This document shows positions 17,254 to 23,697 of a stretch of DNA of 33,013 nucleotides, in pieces. A model generated the notes under the pieces. That model searched no databases and had not been told where the DNA came from. It saw nothing but the letters and a program-made list of their open reading frames with translations. This DNA is from a virus. The stretch lies in IMG/VR virus record IMGVR_UViG_3300010370_000132, positions 1-33,013 of that record. One strand, 5' to 3'. Within the stretch, counting starts at the first letter, position 1. Each line of letters starts with the position of its first letter. A program made the position numbers and the translations under genes.

Positions 17254-17843
17254 TGGCAAAACCAAAGCTTCATAACCCAGTAGAACTGGGTAGTAATTAC
17301 GGGCATTTAAAATTGGGTCATGTTAATCTCAATAACACCTATGCTGGTGTGTTATTGAGAAATGGTCCGCATGGAATGGCGTGTGAACAATACTTGATGT
17401 TTGGATCGTCTGGAAAGATGAAGGGCAGCACAATTAATCGCTGCCCTGGTGTTTATCAAATTCATTGTGGAATGAAACCCGTAGATAATATGGGATTTGT
17501 ATTAAGATCTTCCGATGGTGATATTTCAATATCTGCTCCCTTGGGTAGAATTAGATTAGAGGCAAAAATGATTGATATTATTGCCAATGGAAGTGGTAAT
17601 AAGACGGGGTATGTTAATATTGAGGGCAATGAAAAAATTAAATTAACAACGAAGAATTTTGAAGCAAACGTTGATTCTGTTGCCAAATTTTTATCATCTG
17701 GAATACTTGAATTAGTGGGCAGTGGATCTCTTAATTTTTACGGTGGATTAATTGATTGTGCGGATTCTTGCACAACTTTAAAACCATCTAAAGGAACATC
17801 AAAATTTGAAGACCAACAAAAAACTGGAGGATTTTTAGCATGA
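17253..17843 (+). CDS. Spike-like structural protein with beta-helix repeats
   Basis: This 196-residue protein has a central part of alternating short strands: DGDISISAPLGRIRLEAK, then VNIEGNEKIKLTTKNFEANV and ILELVGSGSLNFYGGL. This regular polar/hydrophobic alternation resembles the triple-stranded beta-helix at the C-terminus of T4 gp5 and of VgrG spikes. N-terminal Gly/His/Asn and Cys residues (HGMACEQYLMFG, RCPGVYQIHCGM) could be metal-binding. It overlaps the gp5-type gene by one base and the next gene by four. I infer a spike tip or spike-associated role; no specific family name is certain. Confidence 0.5.
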   Translation: MAKPKLHNPVELGSNYGHLKLGHVNLNNTYAGVLLRNGPHGMACEQYLMFGSSGKMKGSTINRCPGVYQIHCGMKPVDNMGFVLRSSDGDISISAPLGRIRLEAKMIDIIANGSGNKTGYVNIEGNEKIKLTTKNFEANVDSVAKFLSSGILELVGSGSLNFYGGLIDCADSCTTLKPSKGTSKFEDQQKTGGFLA

Positions 17844-18610
17844 AATTACCTGATTTAGAGGTTAAAAAAACGTTATATGTTGGTGTTGGAGACCCTTCTC
17901 TTGTCCTAGGAAAAGGTCCGCTTCAAATTAGAGGTGGATCTTATATGGAGGGGCCATCAATTTTTGGTGCAATTCCGCCTTTTCTTACAGCTACCGTGAT
18001 GATTGGAGCATGTAGGAATTCTGACGTATTTAAACCGCCATTGATTCCTGGTGCGTTATGTACTGGTATTAATAATCCATATTCTCTTGCAGTTACTGGA
18101 CCAACTGCATTTTTGGGTGTTGTTGATACAAATGCCAATGTAAATGTTGGTGGAAATTTAATTACTCAAGGTGAAGTTATGTCTCGCTGTGGTGGACATA
18201 TTCTTTCTGCCAAAAAGAATTTTGATATTCCACATCCAACAAAAGAAGGATGGAGGCTTCGTCATACTTGCCCTGAAGGACCATCTAATGATGTATACAT
18301 AAGGGGTAAATTAAAAAATTCAAATATAATTGATCTTCCAGATTATTGGAGAGAATTGGTAGATTCTGATTCAATTACAGTTTCCATCACTCCAGTTGGG
18401 TCTCATCAAAGCATTATTGTTCAAAAAATAGAAGACAATAAGATATATCTTCATGCTGCAAAACCAATTGATTGTCATTATCATGTTTTTGGTGAGCGTA
18501 AAGATGGTGAGAGATTAATACCAGAATATCAAGGACAAACCCCAGCAGATTATCCTGGAAATAACGATGAGTATTCTGTATCTGGGTATCATTATGACAC
18601 GAAGAGGTAA
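17840..18610 (+). CDS. Structural protein, KNFDIPHP-domain paralogue 1
   Basis: The N-terminal half (about 1-120) is a short beta-rich glycine/valine module. The C-terminal 140 residues carry a domain often seen in cyanophage tail or fibre proteins: SAKKNFDIPHPTKEGWRLRH, then EGPSNDVYIRGKL, LPDYWRELVD, SITVSITPVG and the ending YQGQTPADYPG. The next gene has the same domain at similar position, so the pair arose by tandem duplication. A good Shine-Dalgarno GGAGGA lies about ten bases upstream of the ATG. The function is unknown; attachment of fibres or baseplate decoration is an inference from position. Confidence 0.6.
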   Translation: MKLPDLEVKKTLYVGVGDPSLVLGKGPLQIRGGSYMEGPSIFGAIPPFLTATVMIGACRNSDVFKPPLIPGALCTGINNPYSLAVTGPTAFLGVVDTNANVNVGGNLITQGEVMSRCGGHILSAKKNFDIPHPTKEGWRLRHTCPEGPSNDVYIRGKLKNSNIIDLPDYWRELVDSDSITVSITPVGSHQSIIVQKIEDNKIYLHAAKPIDCHYHVFGERKDGERLIPEYQGQTPADYPGNNDEYSVSGYHYDTKR

Positions 18611-18612
18611 TT

Positions 18613-19266
18613 ATGGCAGAGGAAAAGTTTATTTTAAAGAATACAAATAAATCAAATTGCGCTGATAAGGGTATTACTGGACCTTTTTCATCAAAATTTG
18701 ATTACATTCTTAAATCTACCACTGGAGATCCAGATTATCCTAAGGAAGCATGTACTCCTTGGATTCATTACAATGTTAAGGTTGGTAATTTAAAAGCAGA
18801 TGCTCTTGTTCAAGCGCAAGATGTAAAAACTGCTGCGGTTGGATCTTTAAATGCAAAGTCTGCTATTTGGGATGCCAAAAAGTCGTTTGATATTCAACAT
18901 CCCACTAAAAAGGATCATCGTCTTAGATACATCTGTTTAGAGGGACCAACTGCAGATGTTTATTTAAAGGGTAAATTAGTAGAGCAGTCTTATATTCAAC
19001 TTCCAGATTATTGGAAGGATTTTGTTGATATGGAGACTCTTGTAATTAATCTTACTCCAAATGGGCATTGGCAAGAATTATTTGTGGATCGCATTGAATG
19101 GGGTGATAGGATCTACGTTAAGAATAATGCAGGAACTGCTATTAACTGTGATTATGTGGTTTATGGCGAGCGTATTGATACCTCAAAGAATATTTCCGAA
19201 TATCAAGGCTTGACACCAGCAGACTATCCAGGGGATAATAGAGAATATAATATCAACGGTAAGTGA
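18613..19266 (+). CDS. Structural protein, KSFDIQHP-domain paralogue 2
   Basis: This 217-residue protein shares the 130-residue C-terminal domain of the preceding gene: AKKSFDIQHPTKKDHRLRYI, EGPTADVYLKGKL, LPDYWKDFVDMETLVINLTP and YQGLTPADYPGDN. Its N-terminal 80 residues differ from paralogue 1 (KFILKNTNKSNCADKG). A GAGG site six bases before the ATG supports the start, two bases after the previous stop. The proteins probably belong to one virion substructure. The next gene overlaps its stop. Confidence 0.6.
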   Translation: MAEEKFILKNTNKSNCADKGITGPFSSKFDYILKSTTGDPDYPKEACTPWIHYNVKVGNLKADALVQAQDVKTAAVGSLNAKSAIWDAKKSFDIQHPTKKDHRLRYICLEGPTADVYLKGKLVEQSYIQLPDYWKDFVDMETLVINLTPNGHWQELFVDRIEWGDRIYVKNNAGTAINCDYVVYGERIDTSKNISEYQGLTPADYPGDNREYNINGK

Positions 19267-19940
19267 TGCATCGTGTACATGAAGCATTCCCTCTGATTGT
19301 TTATCAGGGAATGGTGGAGTCTCAAGATAAAATTAAGATTTATCTTGAAGAACTTCGTGATTATTGGTTTGATGGTTATCAAAATGAAAGTCCAGAGTAT
19401 TCTGGTAGAATTTTTGCACATCAAAATAAGATTTATCGACCGTTTTTTGAAGAACTTCGGACGCATGTGGACAATTACTTTGAATATCTTAATGTGGACC
19501 ATTCAAAACTTGATTATCATATTATCAAATCCTGGGTTGGGTATCATAAAGACGATGATACTCCATCAATCAAACCACATAATCATAATGCATCTGATTT
19601 GAGTTTTGTTTACTATGTTAAAACTGACGAGACCTCTGATAAGTTTTGCGTAGCTCAGGAAAAAAATCATAATGAGTGTGTTGGTGATATGTTTACTGAG
19701 GCATTGCAAAAGAATCTAATCACTGGATATAACCGTTATAACTGTAATGTTTATAGCATTACTCCGATTGAAGGAAGTGTTGTTATTTTCCCTAGTAAAA
19801 TTGGACACTTTACTCAAAAATTTACTGAAAGAAAAGGTGAACGCCTTGTAATTCCTGGTGATATTCGTGTAACTTTAAAACCAGAGCATCCAGACTATCA
19901 TCAGGGTTCTACTCATCCTTCCCAGTGGTTACAACTTTAG
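19266..19940 (+). CDS. Putative 2-oxoglutarate Fe(II) oxygenase
   Basis: This 224-residue protein fits the phage 2OG-Fe(II) oxygenase group (Pfam 2OG-FeII_Oxy_5). The core shows candidate iron ligands in KPHNHNASDLSFVYYV (His105/His107) and VIFPSKIGHFTQ (His181), and a basic residue in ERLVI (Arg193) where the 2OG carboxylate is usually bound. Such enzymes in cyanophages hydroxylate unknown substrates. I prefer ATG at 19266 (TGATG overlap with the previous stop); a GTG at 19263 would add one residue. It converges with the next gene and overlaps it by 32 bases. The family is likely; the substrate is unknown. Confidence 0.65.
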   Translation: MHRVHEAFPLIVYQGMVESQDKIKIYLEELRDYWFDGYQNESPEYSGRIFAHQNKIYRPFFEELRTHVDNYFEYLNVDHSKLDYHIIKSWVGYHKDDDTPSIKPHNHNASDLSFVYYVKTDETSDKFCVAQEKNHNECVGDMFTEALQKNLITGYNRYNCNVYSITPIEGSVVIFPSKIGHFTQKFTERKGERLVIPGDIRVTLKPEHPDYHQGSTHPSQWLQL

Positions 19941-20649
19941 TGGGATCATATTTTTTGTAAATGCTTTGAACTTCAGACATCCAAGGTTCATTTCTCATTT
20001 TCCAATCTATATCATAGTCTAGTGTGATATGTTCGGAACCAATATACCTATCGATGTATGATTTGATTAGGGTTTCTCCTAAGGAGACATCGCCCCAATC
20101 ATTATCATGCATCTCTTTTGTTCTTTCATATAATTTAAGATACTTCTTCATCCAGTATCCGTTTCCATGTGCAAAGTAATCCACATAGGAATCTTCTGGA
20201 TTGCATGGACCTGGATGAACCTTCCATGCAGGTAAAACTAAGTCTTTATCTGGTTGTAATTTAAAATTTTGTATAGAAAAATCTGATCTACATTTAATGA
20301 CGACATCGTAATCTCTAGGATTAAACAAACGCAACCCCAGATAGTTTGTATACCATTGTCTCAATATTCGATACGACCATTCTCTACCACTAACCTCCAT
20401 GCCACCATCTTTAAAATTAAATGGCGGCATGGTTTCTACATCTCTAAAAATATATTCTTTTGGATTATAGGCATCAATAACTTTTTTAGTATCAATTTGT
20501 ACAATATCAGAACCCATGTAAAGTTCTGAATAACTATATGAACTAATATAAATGTCGGCTTTATATTTTTGTATAATATTTTTTTGGATATTTAAGAAGT
20601 GGTCTTCCCAATTTCTCATGTAACCAGTTAATAGCAGAGCAATTTTCAC
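19909..20649 (-). CDS. Glycosyltransferase-like protein
   Basis: This 246-residue protein starts at GTG, giving the family-like beginning VKIALLLTGYMRNWEDHF. The longer open frame upstream (to 20817) is not conserved-looking and overlaps the oppositely directed gene. Features that fit a nucleotide-diphospho-sugar transferase are the N-terminal beta-strand with LTG and RNW, KADIYISSY, DYDVVIKCRSDF (an arginine-x-aspartate pair that could bind metal or sugar), and a W/Y/D-rich C-terminus. It is the only minus-strand gene between 5.9 and 33 kb, so it looks like an inserted cargo gene. It could modify host envelope or phage structures; that is speculative. Confidence 0.45.
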   Translation of the reverse strand: MKIALLLTGYMRNWEDHFLNIQKNIIQKYKADIYISSYSYSELYMGSDIVQIDTKKVIDAYNPKEYIFRDVETMPPFNFKDGGMEVSGREWSYRILRQWYTNYLGLRLFNPRDYDVVIKCRSDFSIQNFKLQPDKDLVLPAWKVHPGPCNPEDSYVDYFAHGNGYWMKKYLKLYERTKEMHDNDWGDVSLGETLIKSYIDRYIGSEHITLDYDIDWKMRNEPWMSEVQSIYKKYDPTKVVTTGKDE

Positions 20650-20657
20650 AATAAATA
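20650..20657 (+). promoter_or_regulatory. Candidate late promoter (+ strand)
   Basis: AATAAATA matches the NATAAATA late -10 form used in cyanophages and lies 22 bases before the ATG at 20680. It also touches the GTG of the divergent glycosyltransferase-like gene. On the minus strand a poorer late-type site (CATAAATC, 20675-20682) lies about 25 bases before that GTG. A sigma70-like TATAAT at 20669-20674 is an alternative. Confidence 0.4.
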
Positions 20658-20679
20658 TAAAAAATACATATAATGATTT

Positions 20680-21432
20680 ATGGGAATTGTAATAGATAGA
20701 TTGCAAGCAGATAGAGAAATGTATCTGCTTCAGCAAGAAGAATTGCCAGTAAGAATTGCGATAGCAACTTCCTTGAGGGATGCTTTTAGTGGCCCTGCTA
20801 CACAGTCTTCTAGTCAAACATTAACTAGTATAAATTCTGCAAATAGTTTAAAAAGTCAAATTGTTGCTATTGGTGGAAATACTGGATTAACTACAAATCG
20901 TTACGGAACCAGTACTGCCAATATAACTTCTCAATATGGATCTGTTGTAGTATCTGTTGGTTCTACTTCAGGAAGTCTATTAGGAATTGCTGGACTTGGA
21001 AGCGCAGTGATTGCATATGGGATTGTTAAGACTGATGAGGCAAAGGTATATGATTATCCAAAAATATCAGGTGGTAATTATGGATCTGATTATCCTTTTA
21101 CTGGAGAGGGATTTGTTAATTTAACAAGTTCTAATCTTGGTGTTGGAGTGAGCACTAGGTTATTCCAATCAAACGGGGCAGAAATTGGTAAAGTATTTGA
21201 TATTATTGGACCAGCTGTAGATGTTAGTTCTTTAGTTAGTCAATATAATTCAACTTGGTCTACTGCTGGTGGGCAAGCAACCTCTTCAACTGCTTCTCAA
21301 AAAGTAAAAGGAGATTATGAATTGCAGGTATGGGGACTTAATCGACAACTACAAGAGAATACTGAAAAACTTGCTGACATTGAGGAAGCAATTGGAATCG
21401 CCTCCAGCCCATCCTACGGCGGACCTTGGTAA
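20680..21432 (+). CDS. Hypothetical virion-type protein, Ser/Gly/Thr-rich
   Basis: This 250-residue protein is not recognised as a named family. The N-terminus (MGIVIDRLQADREMYLLQQEELPVRIAIATSLRDAF) is helical. The middle (about 55-115) is low-complexity Ser/Thr/Gly/Ala-rich, with a hydrophobic stretch GSLLGIAGLGSAVIAYGIV. A beta part follows, with KVYDYPKISGGNYGSDYPFTGEG, and the C-terminal 50 residues form a coiled coil (LQVWGLNRQLQENTEKLADIEEAIG). This mixture is typical of small structural or fibre-connector proteins in cyanophages. It follows the divergent spacer and precedes the early promoter region. A tail role is inferred from context. Confidence 0.55.
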   Translation: MGIVIDRLQADREMYLLQQEELPVRIAIATSLRDAFSGPATQSSSQTLTSINSANSLKSQIVAIGGNTGLTTNRYGTSTANITSQYGSVVVSVGSTSGSLLGIAGLGSAVIAYGIVKTDEAKVYDYPKISGGNYGSDYPFTGEGFVNLTSSNLGVGVSTRLFQSNGAEIGKVFDIIGPAVDVSSLVSQYNSTWSTAGGQATSSTASQKVKGDYELQVWGLNRQLQENTEKLADIEEAIGIASSPSYGGPW

Positions 21433-21433
21433 A

Positions 21434-21445
21434 GGGGGGGGGGGG
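21434..21445 (+). repeat. Twelve-G homopolymer tract
   Basis: Twelve consecutive G residues sit two bases after the stop of the preceding gene and directly before the -35 box. Such a tract is unusual in AT-rich DNA and may vary in length among reads. Confidence 0.9.
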
Positions 21446-21474
21446 TTGACAACCCAGGAGCAACGTCGTATAAT
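21443..21474 (+). promoter_or_regulatory. Strong sigma70-type promoter with palindromic -35
   Basis: TTGACA (21446-21451) and TATAAT (21469-21474) match the sigma70 consensus exactly, with a 17-base spacer. The -35 is the centre of the palindrome GGGTTGACAACCC (21443-21455). Transcription would start near 21481 and read into tRNA-Gly, the small genes and the other tRNAs. A consensus host-type promoter is expected for early phage genes. The same palindromic -35 recurs at 29525-29543. Confidence 0.8.
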
Positions 21475-21538
21475 ATATGGGTAATCAGTTGAGGGGTCGC
21501 CCAAGTCTCAGTTTAGATCTCTCCTTTGGTTACAACCC

Positions 21539-21609
21539 GCGAATGTGGTGTAGCGGTAACATCCCATCCTTCCAAGTTGGTGTCACGGGTTCGATCCCCG
21601 TCATTCGCT
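21539..21609 (+). tRNA. tRNA-Gly (TCC)
   Basis: The acceptor stem is GCGAATG paired with CATTCGC, with discriminator T. The D-arm is GTGT-AGCGGTA-ACAT, the T-arm is ACGGG-TTCGATC-CCCGT, and the anticodon loop CTTCCAA gives anticodon TCC. The anticodon stem has one T-T mismatch. CCA is not encoded. It lies about 60 bases downstream of the early promoter start point. Confidence 0.9.
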
Positions 21610-21610
21610 T

Positions 21611-21624
21611 CCCCTTTATTGGGG
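21611..21624 (+). other. Small stem-loop after tRNA-Gly
   Basis: CCCC TTTATT GGGG forms a four-pair hairpin two bases after the tRNA 3' end. No run of T follows, so it is more likely a processing or spacer feature than a terminator. Confidence 0.3.
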
Positions 21625-21643
21625 ATTTACAAATTAAATAACT

Positions 21644-21892
21644 ATGAAACCAAAACCTCTTTATTCTGACCTGATTGAAATGCCTGTAAAGACAACTCCA
21701 GAGAATGTCAAGGAAGCAAACCTAGGTCTTTTTAATTGTACGATGACACTTCCTGCTGCAGCAACTCACTGTGGCATGACCCAAAAAGAAATGAAAATGA
21801 CTTTTAGGGAGTATTTGAAGTATCATCCACCCACATACGGGAGCGTGGTGGAATCGGTAGACACACCAGACTTAAAATCTGTCGGGAATTAA
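21644..21892 (+). CDS. Small conserved-looking protein overlapping tRNA-Leu
   Basis: This 82-residue protein (MKPKPLYSDLIEMPVKTT...) reads as a compact protein with a helical C-terminal half; the segment GLFNCTMTLPAAATHCGMTQKEMKMTFREYLKYH resembles a helix-turn-helix-like helical pair, such as found in small DNA-binding or sigma-like regulators, but I cannot name a family. Its last 18 codons (from 21839) lie inside the tRNA-Leu gene, so the tail after YHPPTYG is encoded by tRNA sequence and may be a non-functional extension. It has no Shine-Dalgarno sequence and is transcribed with the tRNAs. Confidence 0.6.
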   Translation: MKPKPLYSDLIEMPVKTTPENVKEANLGLFNCTMTLPAAATHCGMTQKEMKMTFREYLKYHPPTYGSVVESVDTPDLKSVGN

Positions 21893-21923
21893 TCCTGTGG
21901 GGGTTCAAGTCCCCCCGCTCCTA
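21839..21923 (+). tRNA. tRNA-Leu (TAA)
   Basis: The acceptor stem GGGAGCG pairs with CGCTCCT (one G-T pair), with discriminator A. The T-arm is GGGGG-TTCAAGT-CCCCC, the variable arm is long as expected for leucine, and the anticodon loop CTTAAAA gives TAA. Length is 85 bases. It overlaps the 3' end of the preceding small gene. CCA is not encoded. Confidence 0.92.
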
Positions 21924-21997
21924 CTGGGAGGAATAATAAAGGGATTGAGTATAACTCTCCGCCTTCCTTAAACTAAATATAATAAACGGTGTAGAGA

Positions 21998-22285
21998 ATG
22001 AAGCTCAGAATCACCAAAGCTTATTGCTGGCATTCTCCAGAAAAGAGTATAAAAAACGTCGTTATGATGTACTTCGTCAATTCTATACCGTTTACATGGG
22101 ATGATTTAACCGAAGAGGAAGAAGCAGACCCATCAGTTATTGTTGAAGCCAATAATAATTTGACTTATAGTGCAGAAGATTTATTCAGAGCTTCTGCATA
22201 TCTAATAATGGAAGAAGCACATCCATGCTTTTTTGAAATGGAATTGGAAAATCCAGAAGTATTGGCAGAATTAGATGATTTTTAA
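21998..22285 (+). CDS. Hypothetical acidic small protein
   Basis: This 95-residue acidic protein is not recognised. The N-terminus (MKLRITKAYCWHSPEKSIKNVVMMYFVNSIPFTWDDL) has a possible beta-alpha start. An EEEE-rich loop follows, and the C-terminal 40 residues (LFRASAYLIMEEAHPCFFEMELENPEVLAELDDF) are helical. It starts 74 bases after tRNA-Leu; the spacer contains AT-rich sequence (TATAATAA at 21978-21985) that could be a weak promoter. Its stop ends one base before tRNA-Thr. It probably belongs to the early tRNA transcript. Confidence 0.6.
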   Translation: MKLRITKAYCWHSPEKSIKNVVMMYFVNSIPFTWDDLTEEEEADPSVIVEANNNLTYSAEDLFRASAYLIMEEAHPCFFEMELENPEVLAELDDF

Positions 22286-22286
22286 T

Positions 22287-22358
22287 GCCCTTGTAGCTCA
22301 GTGGTAGAGCAACGGTTTTGTAAACCGTTGGTCGCTGGTTCAAATCCAGTCGGGGGCT
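22287..22358 (+). tRNA. tRNA-Thr (TGT)
   Basis: The acceptor stem GCCCTTG pairs with CGGGGGC (with G-T pairs), with discriminator T. The D-arm is GCTC-AGTGGTA-GAGC and the anticodon arm is ACGGT-TTTGTAA-ACCGT, giving anticodon TGT. The T-arm is GCTGG-TTCAAAT-CCAGT. CCA is not encoded. The tRNA begins one base after the preceding gene's stop and ends 17 bases before the next ATG. Confidence 0.93.
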
Positions 22359-22374
22359 TAGCAGAAGAATAAGT

Positions 22375-23481
22375 ATGGTTATATTTGACGCTACTCATAA
22401 TGAATATAATCTACAAAAGTATCCTTTTAGTGACATTATATTGTCTCTAGTTAAACGATACTATCCAGATGTAAATGATCTTCAATATTTGCATGAATGT
22501 GTCCCATCAAATTCTGTTGGGGAGTTGGTAAAATATCTAACCAAAGATCTTGCAGACACGGATTTTTATGTGTTGTTTGATAAAATGGTAGAAGAATATG
22601 TTGTTCCTCAGTTGGATACTGATATTCTTATACAAAAATTTGGAAACATTCGGGCAACAATTCCAGATCAAGATAAAAATGGAACAGTCCTTCCATTTCA
22701 TCAAGGCAGATGGGTTGGTAATGGACTTGGACTGAGAACTGTTTGGTTACCATTTACTGAAACTTTTGATAGTAACTCTCTTCAAATTATCGGTATTGAT
22801 AAAAGTAGAGAAATTACCCGTAAATCTGAACAAGAAAAATGGACACATGAAAGACTAGAAGAAGTCTGTGCTCAAGAATGCTATCCAGTAAACATGTCTC
22901 CTGGTAATTTTTTATTGTTTACTCAGGAAAATATTCATGGAGGAGTTCCAAATAGAACTGGAAAGACTAGAATGAGTATTGATGTGAGACTTTTGCTTAG
23001 GGATGGTCAACCACACCGTAAATGGCCAGGTGCATACTTTAGACGTTTACATGATACTGATATTCAATCTCGTAAAATTGAAATTTTACCTCATGAGAAT
23101 GTAATAACTTATGCAGAGTATGAAGGATTTAAGACTAAACATATCGATCTATACTTTCAAACTTTAACCGTTAGAGAATATTGTTCAAGAATGGGATATA
23201 AATTTCCACATCAAACTGGAGATAATGAAGGAAGAAATCATTCATTCTTAGAATATTCTATAGAACATACAAATCTGGATCATATCATTTTGTTTAGTAT
23301 TTTCTCTTTACCAGATGACAAATCCAGGAGATCATATATAATGAATCTTGCATTGGAATATAACTGCAAACTCCATTTTGCCAATGAAGAGTTTGTTCTT
23401 GATAGTCAAGAAATGCTAGAAAAAATAGAATATCTCAGATCTTTTACTAACGATTGGAGTAGTCCTGTAAATGAAAATTAA
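22375..23481 (+). CDS. 2OG-Fe(II) oxygenase fused to LIC12192-like carbohydrate-cluster domain
   Basis: The first about 215 residues resemble the sporadic carbohydrate cluster 2OG-Fe(II) oxygenase family (TIGR04322, from memory): FHQGRWVGNGLGLRTVWLP holds the probable first iron ligand (His109), ENIHGGVPNRTG holds the second His (His188), and RMSIDVRLL holds the 2OG-binding arginine (Arg199). The last about 120 residues (from 250) resemble the LIC12192 family, with the pattern LTVREYCSRMG, ILFSIFSLPDDKSRR and CKLHFANEEFVL. Both families occur in surface-polysaccharide gene clusters of bacteria, which suggests a glycan or lipid-linked substrate, but none is known. The 368-residue length fits a two-domain fusion. 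It overlaps the next small gene by 11 bases. Confidence 0.65.
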   Translation: MVIFDATHNEYNLQKYPFSDIILSLVKRYYPDVNDLQYLHECVPSNSVGELVKYLTKDLADTDFYVLFDKMVEEYVVPQLDTDILIQKFGNIRATIPDQDKNGTVLPFHQGRWVGNGLGLRTVWLPFTETFDSNSLQIIGIDKSREITRKSEQEKWTHERLEEVCAQECYPVNMSPGNFLLFTQENIHGGVPNRTGKTRMSIDVRLLLRDGQPHRKWPGAYFRRLHDTDIQSRKIEILPHENVITYAEYEGFKTKHIDLYFQTLTVREYCSRMGYKFPHQTGDNEGRNHSFLEYSIEHTNLDHIILFSIFSLPDDKSRRSYIMNLALEYNCKLHFANEEFVLDSQEMLEKIEYLRSFTNDWSSPVNEN

Positions 23482-23635
23482 CTTGTGGTATTGCAAAGAG
23501 ATGCAACAATGGAGATGGACCATGTGTGATGATTCAAGACCAATTATTAAACAAGAATCAGGACAAAGACCAAATCTTAGAGATGCTATGAATGATGTTG
23601 CAAATACCGTGGAGTATATTTTAGCAGGCAAATAA
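23471..23635 (+). CDS. Small hypothetical protein, W-rich N-terminus
   Basis: This 54-residue protein (MKINLWYCKEMQQWRW...) has an aromatic-rich N-terminal strand, a middle with SGQRPNLRDAMNDVANTVEYIL and a helical C-terminus. The pattern resembles small conserved proteins of cyanophages, but I cannot name a function. The frame was too short for a longer-ORF screen. It overlaps the previous stop by 11 bases (ATGAAAATTAA), which implies translational coupling, and ends 62 bases before the fibre gene. Confidence 0.6.
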   Translation: MKINLWYCKEMQQWRWTMCDDSRPIIKQESGQRPNLRDAMNDVANTVEYILAGK

Positions 23636-23660
23636 ACCTCTGGTTATGGTTTTTAGTATG

Positions 23661-23668
23661 AATAAATA
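23661..23668 (+). promoter_or_regulatory. Candidate late promoter (+ strand) for fibre gene
   Basis: AATAAATA matches the NATAAATA late -10 form and lies 29 bases before the ATG at 23698. It is the best late-type site in the 62-base spacer, giving the large fibre-like gene its own late promoter. Confidence 0.5.
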
Positions 23669-23697
23669 AATCATAATAGCCATCCTAGAGTAATAAA

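Noticed and set aside
19224-19502. Minus-strand open frame over the oxygenase gene
   Set aside because: Shadow frame with non-protein-like composition opposite a good gene.
20650-20817. Longer minus-strand start (ATG at 20817) for the glycosyltransferase-like gene
   Set aside because: The extra 56 residues are not family-like and run through the divergent gene; the GTG at 20649 gives the expected beginning.
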